In this document: piece after piece, positions 1 through 6,030 of the stretch
Position numbering within the stretch: position 1 is the stretch's first letter
Layout: each line of letters begins with the position of its first letter
From: Terriglobus sp.
GTDB lineage: Bacteria > Acidobacteriota > Terriglobia > Terriglobales > Acidobacteriaceae
Assembly (NCBI GenBank): GCA_023265355.1
Contig: JAHFTZ010000133.1
Span: forward strand, 1-6,826
Direction: 5' to 3'
Length of the DNA stretch: 6,826 bases
The notes under the pieces: generated by a model
Databases searched by the model: none
What the model was told of the DNA's origin: nothing
The model's input: only the letters and a program-made list of their open reading frames with translations
Position numbers and translations under genes: made by a program

Positions 1-1621
1 AACTCGCCGGTTCGATAGGGACAACGGAGGCGAGATGCCCTTGCGCGATAATCATGCCGCCTGAGTGTTGCCCCAGATGACGAGGCAGGTCGAGCATCCG
101 AATTGAAAGCTCAAGGTATTTGTCGATGCGCGGATGTGGTCGGTCGAATCCTGCCACGCGGAACTGCTCCTGCATCGTGTCCGTCGCGCCCTTCCACTCC
201 CACGCACTGACGAGCCGAGTAAGGCGAGTCAGAGTGTCTTCATCGAAGCCCAGCGATTTGCCAAGCTCGCGGGCGGCCGACTTGCCACGATAGGTAATGA
301 CGTTGGCACACATCGCGGCTCCTAACTGGTCGTAGCGGGTATAGACGTACTGGATGGCCTTTTCGCGGTCTTTTCCCGATGGAAGATCCAAGTCGATGTC
401 CGGCCACTCACCGCGCACCTCGGAGAGAAAACGCTCGAAGAGCAGTTCCATCCCTACGGGGTCAACTGCCGTAATCCCCAGCGAGTAGCAAACGGCAGAG
501 TTAGCGGCGGAGCCTCGGCCCTGGACGAGGATTCCGTTCTTGCGGCAAAACTCTACGATGTCCCACACGATGAGGAAGTATCCGGCGAGTCCCAGCTTTG
601 CGATGAGCGCAAGCTCTCTGGCTACTTGCTTCTCGGCTCGCTTGCGAAGGCTGACGCTGCTCTTTGCGCCGTAGCGATTGAACACTCCCCCCATAGTCCT
701 TTTGTAGAGAAAGGTATCCATCGTTTCGTCGTTACCCACCGGGTAGAGCGGAAACTGGTAGCCCATGTCCTTCATCTCGAACTGGAGACGAGACGACAGT
801 TCGCATGTCTCGGCGATGGCAAAGGGAATGTCCTGGAAGAGCGTGGCCATCTCATGCGCTGGTCGGAGATGGCGATTGGCGTTGTGCTGTAAGAGCAGAC
901 CTGCGCCATCAAGCGACGTGTGGTGCCGGATCGTCGTCAGTACATCCAGCACTTCACGCTCGAATGCGGTTGCCATGTTGACGCCGTTTGTTGCAAGAAC
1001 TGGAAGATGAAACTCCCGCGATAGGGAGAACGCCGCATCGTTGCGGGCCTCCTGTTCGCGGATGCGATGGCGTTGCAATTCGATATAAACACTGTTCGGG
1101 CCGAAGATCTGAACGAGTGAATGGAGAACTCGTCTCCCTTCCTCCATGCCGCCTCTTTCGAGCGCAGCGGCAAGCGGTCCTTCATCACCACCGGTCAAGC
1201 ACACCCATCCTTCACAATGCTCCCTGACTTCGCGGAGAGTAGCGACGCCCTCACCCTTTGTCTTCTGTCTGAGCTTGTATCCGGTGATGAGCTGCGAGAG
1301 ATTGCGATAGCCTGTCTGCGATTCGCAAAGCAGACTAAGCCGTACCGGCCGTTGAGGGATGGTGTGCGGTTGCCACTCTGCCGGTTGCACCTGAAAGCCA
1401 AGATCGCTCACCGAAACCTCGGCTCCGACGTGGGAACGAAGCCCCAGCATCTTTGCGGTCGTGTAAAGCCGTGGTGCTCCGTACAGGCTGTCGCGGTCCA
1501 GGATACCGAGCGCCGACATGCCGAGTTTAGCGGCCTGCTCTACCAGAGCCTCGGGTAGCGAAGCTCCTTCAAGGAAGGAAAAGGCAGAACGGGCGTGGAA
1601 CTCCACATAGGCCTCAGTCAT
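1..1621 (-). CDS. dnaE2: Error-prone DNA polymerase III alpha subunit DnaE2 (ImuC), 3' end cut by window edge
   Basis: Translesion C-family polymerase that acts with ImuA and ImuB in SOS mutagenesis (family knowledge). I translated it from the ATG at 1621 to base 1: 540 codons with no stop, about half of the usual 1,000 to 1,090 residues. The N-terminal PHP domain starts EFHARSAFSFLEGAS, where the canonical HxH metal motif is HAR, as is common in DnaE2. The polymerase core shows QGRGSAANS near residue 367 and EWPDIDLDLP near 405, with D408 and D410 matching the first two catalytic aspartates of E. coli DnaE. GQHSGGMII follows at about 517 to 525. The third aspartate lies beyond the edge. The start is set by an 8-nt ATGACTGA overlap with the imuB stop, so translational coupling is likely; upstream there is only a weak AGG. 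It is the only cassette gene without a frame break. Confidence 0.95.
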   Translation of the reverse strand, partial: MTEAYVEFHARSAFSFLEGASLPEALVEQAAKLGMSALGILDRDSLYGAPRLYTTAKMLGLRSHVGAEVSVSDLGFQVQPAEWQPHTIPQRPVRLSLLCESQTGYRNLSQLITGYKLRQKTKGEGVATLREVREHCEGWVCLTGGDEGPLAAALERGGMEEGRRVLHSLVQIFGPNSVYIELQRHRIREQEARNDAAFSLSREFHLPVLATNGVNMATAFEREVLDVLTTIRHHTSLDGAGLLLQHNANRHLRPAHEMATLFQDIPFAIAETCELSSRLQFEMKDMGYQFPLYPVGNDETMDTFLYKRTMGGVFNRYGAKSSVSLRKRAEKQVARELALIAKLGLAGYFLIVWDIVEFCRKNGILVQGRGSAANSAVCYSLGITAVDPVGMELLFERFLSEVRGEWPDIDLDLPSGKDREKAIQYVYTRYDQLGAAMCANVITYRGKSAARELGKSLGFDEDTLTRLTRLVSAWEWKGATDTMQEQFRVAGFDRPHPRIDKYLELSIRMLDLPRHLGQHSGGMIIAQGHLASVVPIEPAS

Positions 1622-3114
1622 ACACACCTGCGACAGTCCACGCCTTTGGTGCGCGTTCATAGCGGAGACGGAGAGCGTAGAGAGGCTGCACAACGACGGC
1701 ATCCCATTCGTCGGCCTCCCAAGTTCGGCCATCCCACCAATAGCCGCTCGACTGCCAGGGGCCTTTGACTTCTGCGAGGTTCAATCGTCCGCCCTGCCAG
1801 AAAAGGAGTGACGGTGTTCCGTTCTTCAACGCCACCCGGACGGGTTGGGCCGGACTGATCTGCGGAGTGCGAGACATGATGACTTCGATGGGGGCGAGCT
1901 AACGGCGTGAACACTTTGACGGAATGAAGCCATCGTGACTTCATCGTCACGATGGCTGTGCATAGCTCCGCTACGCCTACGTTGTGGTCGCCGGCAATCG
2001 AGTGAAGTCTTGCGAGCAAAATGTCGAGCTTGTCCGGTTCCGGGAACTGGGCCTGGAAGAGGCCGCGCTGTGCCGTCTGCGGACGCGCGGCCTCTGCGGT
2101 GAGCGTCACACCAAGGATGGCTGCTTGTGGCGGGTGGCTCTGCAAGTCCAGATTGAGCAGCTTGAGGAAAAGCTCGCGGCTTTGCATAGCGATAGCGGGG
2201 CGGATGTGCCGCTCATAGGCAGGGACTCTAGTTGCAACGCAAGTGTGAGACTACGCACAGCGTAGGCGCGTTCGAAGGCGGAGCGTATGATGCGTTCGAG
2301 CATCGGCGACACAACGAAGAGCAGCGAGTCCAGGAGGACGAGCGGCGTATCGAGTATCGCGGTTTCGGAGAGGATAAGGTCTGCTTCTTCCGGCACAAGC
2401 AGATGATCTTCCGTGCCACGAGCGAGACGTTGCAGGCGTCTCGCTTGCTGTCCGATACGACTGATGAGCGAAGTCTCGGGGAGTGCCGCAAGCTCTCCCA
2501 ACGTCCGTATTCCCCATCTGCCAAACACCGTCAAAGTGGCATCATCGCAGCGGAGCAATGTGATGGGCAGCGGGGCAAGTCGCTTTTCGAGATCAAGCGT
2601 GTGTACGCAGATTACTCCGGTATGAGAACGAGCGAGTAGCAGGCTTGCTTCCGCGTTGGAGCAAGTCGCTACGCTGCAAGGAAAACCTGCCGCCTCAAGC
2701 TCAGACTTAAGCTTTCGGGCATACTGCTCAGCGGTTCCAAACAACGTCTCGGTGCCGCTCCTATCAATTAAGAGTGAGACTGCTAACGAATGGGCCTGGG
2801 CATAACTGTTGAGTGCCTTGAGAGAGCTTCTATCCGTGGGGAGAATCGCTCGGCGATCTCCAACACGTCTTCAAAGGTCGCGGTCTCTTCCGCAATGCAA
2901 CGATTGCGAAAGAGCATCGGCCCGGTCGCCTCAGCTTGAACTTTGCTCATGCCACGCGAGACGCCCTGACTCTGGCTGCGCGGTTGATGGAGACAACGCG
3001 CTGAAGCGGGGCGATGCCCTCGATGACGGCGAGGGCGTGGGAGCGTACGGCGGCGTCCGATCGCAGCCATGCGACTACCGGAAACTCCGGGATGTGGATC
3101 GCGGCGTATTCCAT
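1614..3114 (-). pseudogene. imuB: ImuB (inactive Y-family polymerase, mutasome hub), broken by five frameshifts
   Basis: ImuB bridges ImuA, DnaE2 and the beta clamp during translesion synthesis (family knowledge). It starts at the ATG at 3114 (MEYAAIHIPEFPVVAWLR), and the reading frame then changes five times: about 2966-2970, 2816-2824, 2219-2232, 1957-1959 and 1860-1861. Each change fits loss of one base, and 1501 nt plus five gives 502 codons, a normal ImuB length. Pieces in order: palm start without the catalytic aspartates, as in ImuB; SLLIDRSGTETLFG near 2780; the helix-hairpin-helix stretch RWGIRTLGELAALPETSLIS; a QRGLF (2056-2070) that fits the QxxLF clamp-binding consensus; and the C-terminal GPWQSSGYWWDGRTW with final GVYD. 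Frame a reaches a stop at 2947-2949, so a translated product would be about 55 residues. The separate pieces are not likely to be independent genes. Confidence 0.93.
1928..1957. repeat. Perfect 12-bp inverted repeat inside imuB, adjoining a frameshift
   Basis: AGCCATCGTGAC, a TTCATC loop, then GTCACGATGGCT: twelve of twelve pairs. It encodes the linker SHRDDEVTMA before the C-terminal ImuB domain. The fourth frame change of imuB falls at 1957-1959, right at the outer base of this stem. That placement is what polymerase slippage at a hairpin would produce, though chance cannot be excluded. Confidence 0.7.
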
Positions 3115-3120
3115 CCCCTA

Positions 3121-3127
3121 CCTCCCC
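3121..3127 (-). promoter_or_regulatory. Ribosome binding site of imuB
   Basis: On the minus strand GGGGAGG, with GGAGG 6 nt before the ATG at 3114, overlaps the end of imuA. It fixes the imuB start, which also gives the MEYAAIHIPEFPVVAW opening expected of this family. Because it lies inside the upstream gene, imuB was probably translated as imuA finished. Confidence 0.75.
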
Positions 3128-3143
3128 GCCGCGCGCATCCACG

Positions 3144-3170
3144 GAGCTGTCGAATTCCATTCGACAGCTC
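3144..3170. repeat. Perfect 12-bp inverted repeat at the end of imuA, before the imuB ribosome binding site
   Basis: GAGCTGTCGAAT, a TCC loop, then ATTCGACAGCTC: twelve of twelve pairs. It lies in the last codons of imuA, with 16 nt between the arm at 3144 and the GGGGAGG that serves imuB. In mRNA it would be a stable hairpin. There is no T-run after it, so an intrinsic terminator is unlikely; control of imuB translation or mRNA stability is possible. The dyad is observed directly and any function is inference. Confidence 0.7.
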
Positions 3171-4317
3171 GGCCCGGTGCTTTCTTGCCGTAAGGATTTG
3201 CCACCCGTTGGCGGACGACTTCGGTTGCGTGGGTCATGCTGTCGAAGACATGGCTTGATTCGCTTGGAGCCAAGTGTGGCGAGCAGTCGAGTACGCACTT
3301 CGCGCTCGATCTAGCGCATGGCTCCTGAGTCAGGAGGAGCAGGACGGCGTCGCCTTCCTGCGCAGCGCGGCTGAACCGATACCAGGCTGCCGACGGGATA
3401 CTAAGAGCCTGCTCCGGGGAGACTGAGGCAAGGTCAAGTACCACAACTCGAAAGCCTCCCGCTTGGAGAATCTGGTCTGCTGTACGAAGAGCCTTGTCCA
3501 ACTTGCTCCACGGCTTTGCATCACGCCTCAGCCCGCCGTGTACTACTGCGGGGGAGTTGGCACGTTCGCGAGCCTCATCCGCAGCTCTCCGGTCGATCTG
3601 CCGTAACGGGTCGGACGCATCCGCACGGCGGGCGTTGAAATGCTCGTAGGCGACCTGCTCTGCTGGGGGGCTGCGAGGCTCAGCCTTTAGTTTGGATAGC
3701 CTGGGGTGCCTTCCATCTTTTTGAACCGGGTTTCCGCCTTATGAACAAGCATCCTCTCCAAATCCGGGTCGATGCCCTTTGTCTCGCTTCGCGGATAGCG
3801 AATGCCGTGGTGCTGCGTCGATTTGTCCGCCCCATCGCTGTTCGGTGTAACGGCTTTTCCGGCATGATCGGGTTGGGTGGGGTTCGGAGTTTGCTCCTGC
3901 ATTTCAGGAAAACGCACCCAGAGAAGGTTCTTGAGTCGCACTCCAGCGGCGGCGGCACATCTTGCGTCGAGGCTATCGCTCACGTCGATGTAGGCGCAGG
4001 CCGAATCGACAGTCGCCTCACTCAGGACGGACAGAGCCAGCGATGTTCGCCCAGCCGAAGCGGGACCAGTGAACTCGCAAATGCCACCTATAGGCAACCC
4101 GCCACCCAACAGGGCATTTACGGCTTCATTCCGAATAGGGAGAAGCCGTGCTATTTGGACGCCCTGGGGCGATAAGGCGGCAGGAATCCGCGACGCGAGG
4201 CTGTTCTCGATCTCCTGCCTCAACGCCGCACTTCTGGATTGCACTGCCATCACGTTTTCGCCTTTTGTTCTCTACCGCAACCCCAGAATACTCTCAACCT
4301 TAGGGCGCAAGTCAAAC

Positions 4318-4337
4318 CTGCACCGGGACTGGTGCAG
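4318..4337. repeat. 7-bp inverted repeat upstream of imuA
   Basis: CTGCACC, six bases, then GGTGCAG, all seven pairs matched, 68 nt upstream of the imuA ATG. It could be an operator or a leader hairpin. It also lies inside the open frame 4250-4477, so it may be fortuitous. Confidence 0.4.
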
Positions 4338-4361
4338 CCATTGAAAGGAGTAAACGCGAAG

Positions 4362-4375
4362 ACCTGTAAACAGGT
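4362..4375. promoter_or_regulatory. Palindromic ACCTGT-AA-ACAGGT, candidate operator upstream of imuA
   Basis: A perfect 14-bp dyad 112 nt upstream of the imuA ATG. It holds CTGT and ACAG half-sites like those of the E. coli SOS box, but they are 2 bp apart rather than 8, so it is not an E. coli type LexA site. It may bind another dimeric regulator. No promoter elements near it were convincing by eye. Confidence 0.3.
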
Positions 4376-4507
4376 GACTTCAGGGAGCCGATAGTCGGCG
4401 ACACTCACGAGAGCGCGTTCCTCGGGACCAATCTCCTGCGTCGGTCCAAATCCTCTATCTATGACTGCATTGGCCTGTCATCAAAAGCAATGCTGAGGAG
4501 TTAACAG

Positions 4508-4738
4508 TTACAGGGCGATTTCGATCTGCTCGGGGCTGACGAGTTTTCGAGCGATCAGTTCATCTCGCGCGGCTTCGGGCTTCGTCGTAAACAGCAATAT
4601 GCGTAGATGATCGAGCGCCCGAGAGAAGGATACGTAAGCAAGTTTTTGAGTCCTGAATTGTTGCTGCTCCGTCGCTTGGCTGTTCGTTCCTGGCGTGCTG
4701 ATGACCTCATTCGTCTCCAAATAGCGCCCCGTACAATC
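4508..4738 (-). pseudogene. C-terminal fragment of a UvrD/Rep-like helicase
   Basis: A frame open from just after a TAA at 4739-4741 to the stop at 4508, without an ATG; the first start-like codon is TTG at 4720. KLAYVSFSRALDHLRILLF matches helicase motif VI of superfamily 1A (YVxxSRAxxxL), which contains the arginine finger, and the tail PEAARDELIARKLVSPEQIE is like the end of such proteins. Motifs I to V, hundreds of residues, are absent. It is therefore a remnant that cannot work as a helicase. Possible origins are a repair helicase or a defence-linked UvrD protein; the fragment is too short to tell. The family call rests on one motif. Confidence 0.5.
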
Positions 4739-4829
4739 TTACTTATGCCTAGTACCGGATCTATATCTTCAAAACATCATTAAATGACGATCATGAGAGC
4801 ATCCCTGCTATTAGGAATCTACGTGCCCT

Positions 4830-5291
4830 TTGTTGGAAGGAAGTTTACACGCGGGGGGCGGCACCCTTGAAGATGGATATGACGGAGAGGCCATTCACTG
4901 GATCATTAGGAAGAATCAAGAGCTAATTGCCGCCGCGCGACTCACGGTCCATCAAGATCTAACATGTGTACCTGACGTACATCTATTCAGTTCCACCATA
5001 GCGTCCGCTGCAATTTTCCCTGCCGGTTATATTTCCAGGCTTGTAGTTCACCCGGAAGAACGCGGCAACGGTATCGCTAAACACCTCGACGAGTTGCGGA
5101 TTGGCGAAGCGTTCAATCACAGTTGTAAGACGCTGATGGTTGTTTATAACCCGCTTTCCGGTGAAAGTCGACGCCAGCAACTTCTGCGTCTTGGCTTTCG
5201 TTCACTTGATAACGAAACCGCTCGGGCGGACGGCGCTTTCGGAGTTTCGAGTCTATATCTCATGGACCTCACTTGCTTCAGACTGCAATAA
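4830..5291 (+). CDS. GNAT-family N-acetyltransferase, possibly lacking its true N-terminus
   Basis: Acetyl-CoA-dependent acyltransferase fold, substrate unknown. Residues 17-49 (YDGEAIHWIIRKNQELIAAA then RLTVHQDLTCVPD) look like GNAT strands 2 and 3. ISRLVVHPEERGNGIAKHL at 68-86 is motif A, with R78, G81 and A83 forming the R-x-x-G-x-A acetyl-CoA pyrophosphate loop. LLRLGF near residue 140 fits the usual C-terminal strand. The frame has only TTG starts (4830, 4833) with no convincing ribosome binding site, and an in-frame stop at 4812-4814 blocks extension. The first 15 residues do not look like the normal beta1-alpha1 start. An ATG in another frame at 4784 or 4793 reaches a G6 run at 4853-4858, so a frame break there is possible. 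It is the only plus-strand gene and converges on the integrase remnant. Confidence 0.65.
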   Translation: MLEGSLHAGGGTLEDGYDGEAIHWIIRKNQELIAAARLTVHQDLTCVPDVHLFSSTIASAAIFPAGYISRLVVHPEERGNGIAKHLDELRIGEAFNHSCKTLMVVYNPLSGESRRQQLLRLGFRSLDNETARADGAFGVSSLYLMDLTCFRLQ

Positions 5292-5751
5292 GCATGTCAT
5301 TCGCTCCGCCGACCTCTGCTTTTTGCATTCCGAGGGTGCTGAGGTGACGGAAAGTATGCTATCCGATGTTTTGTGGATGCCGGCCCTCCTGCCGCCGGCT
5401 TCATGTAGCGCTTCATAAGATTGTCCTGCCAGTAAGTTGTTTTCCCAGTTCATCGGCCATCGGATATGGACTCTGGCGACGCCATCTTCGCAGATCCTCG
5501 GCCATGTAATCGTCCATGAGCAGAGGTTTAGCCGAGGCTTCGGTCTTACAGTCGCCCACGACCTGATGCCAAATCGAACGAGTCACATTGAGTTCCAGCG
5601 TCTCAAAATCAAGATCGCGCGAGCGAAGAGCTAATAGTTCGATGACTCTAAGACCGGTTGCCGCGGCAATCAAAGCCAAATTGCGCTCCCTGACGGGTAA
5701 CCTGCTTAGAAGGAGTTGAAGGACGGCATCATGCTGGGTGCCGCGATCGTT
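5287..5751 (-). pseudogene. Decayed tyrosine recombinase (phage-type integrase)
   Basis: Catalytic-domain remnant. The readable part starts near LQLLLSRLPVRERNLALIAA and ATGLRVIELLALRSRDLDFE, where the Arg of ATGLR is catalytic Arg I. It continues with SIWHQVVGDCKTEASAKP and DLRRWRRQSPYPMAD, then jumps to GKQ as if about ten codons are missing. The frame then changes three times: YWQDNLMKRYMKPAA (near 5434), RAGIHK (near 5381) and NIG-stop-HTFRH (near 5368). HTFRH at 5344-5358 is the catalytic HxxR box, preceded by a TAG at 5359-5361 where related proteins have Trp. The SAM-like N-terminus and the C-terminal tyrosine are not found. Each frame change fits loss of one base. It once served a mobile element; no att sites or partner genes are evident. 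Confidence 0.85.
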
Positions 5752-5804
5752 ACGGTTCTGATGCCGCGAAAAAAGTCAATGAAGCGAGCGTGATCAGGGG
5801 AGCA

Positions 5805-6020
5805 TCAAGCATTGCCGATTGTTATCTCAGCAGTATTCTGAATGTTCTGAATCTCGCGACCGGGACGATGTAACTGCAAATTAGAGACATGGCGCATGGA
5901 GACCAACTCGCCATCTGGAGCGGTCCTCGGTAGAGATAGCGCTTGCATGAGAGATCGCCCCGGTGCGAGGTCTTTCGTTCGGCCCATGATCCTGGCAAGC
6001 AGACGATACTTTCCGTTCAA
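5805..6020 (-). other. Doubtful 71-codon open frame downstream of pqqE
   Basis: It opens with TTG at 6020, 10 nt after the pqqE stop, with an in-frame ATG at 5987, and ends at 5805. The product (IMGRTKDLAPGRSLMQALSL, later MRHVSNLQLHRPG) matches no family I know, shows no membrane segment or signal peptide, and has no clear ribosome binding site. Near its end an imperfect tandem repeat encodes IQNIQN. It could be a small pqq-linked gene, the start of a lost gene, or noise. Nothing else is visible between the integrase remnant and pqqE, and no terminator for pqqE was found there. Confidence 0.2.
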
Positions 6021-6030
6021 CAGAGAAGAG

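Larger units (their letters stand above)
3118..4250 (-). pseudogene. imuA: ImuA (RecA-like mutasome protein), split by one frame change
   Basis: ImuA is the RecA-fold partner of ImuB and DnaE2. The first frame runs from the ATG at 4250 (GTG at 4253 is also possible) to a stop at 3687. It holds LLGGGLPIGGICEFTGPASA and then GRTS, a Walker A-like loop at residues 62-70 with Arg in place of the usual Lys, and AYIDVSDSLDA. The second frame is open from about 3738 to 3118 and holds KPWSKLDKALRTADQILQAG, the Walker B-like strand VVVLDLASV, and AVLLLLTQEPCARSSA. The frame change lies between 3738 and 3688 in a poorly conserved linker and fits loss of one base; 1133 nt plus one gives 378 codons, the expected size. 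A programmed -1 shift at AAAAAG (3717-3722) is a less likely alternative. The stop is 3 nt from the imuB ATG, so the two were one transcript. Confidence 0.85.
4250..4477 (-). other. 75-codon open frame without ATG, ending in a TGATG overlap with the imuA start
   Basis: After a TGA at 4478-4480 this frame stays open to a TGA at 4250-4252 that overlaps the imuA ATG (TGATG), a junction typical of coupled genes. The translation includes AVIDRGFGPTQEIGPEERAL and VSVADYRLPEVTCLQ and looks protein-like, but I do not recognise the family. There is no ATG; a GTG sits before SVADYRLP. It may be the 3' remnant of a gene that once preceded imuA, or a chance open frame in a leader region. It fills most of the 257-nt gap between the helicase fragment and imuA, where the two dyads also lie. 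Confidence 0.3.

Noticed and set aside
134..1558. Plus-strand open frames of 60 to 145 codons across the left 1.6 kb
   Set aside because: They lie antisense to dnaE2, whose 540 codons give recognisable polymerase sequence without a stop; the plus frames resemble no family.
1614..2815. Separate small minus-strand genes in the imuB region (for example 2744-2106, 2187-1657, 1877-1614)
   Set aside because: They are consecutive pieces of one ImuB in rotating frames; their non-matching ends are out-of-frame read-through.
2232..3314. Plus-strand frames of 81 to 149 codons opposite imuA and imuB
   Set aside because: Shadows of the broken imuA/imuB reading frames; composition is Arg/Ser-rich and no motif is recognisable.
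3322..3336. CTCCTGA-G-TCAGGAG inverted repeat in imuA
   Set aside because: The loop of one base cannot form an RNA hairpin as written and the arms are only 7 bp; probably chance.
1614..4250. Frame breaks explained as homopolymer sequencing errors
   Set aside because: The imuA/imuB break points are not in long homopolymers, and about 2.4 kb of dnaE2 plus pqqE in the same window has none. It cannot be fully excluded without reads.
4254..4507. E. coli type LexA box (CTGT-N8-ACAG) upstream of imuA
   Set aside because: The only CTGT/ACAG pair has a 2-bp spacer, which does not fit; reported instead as an unassigned dyad.
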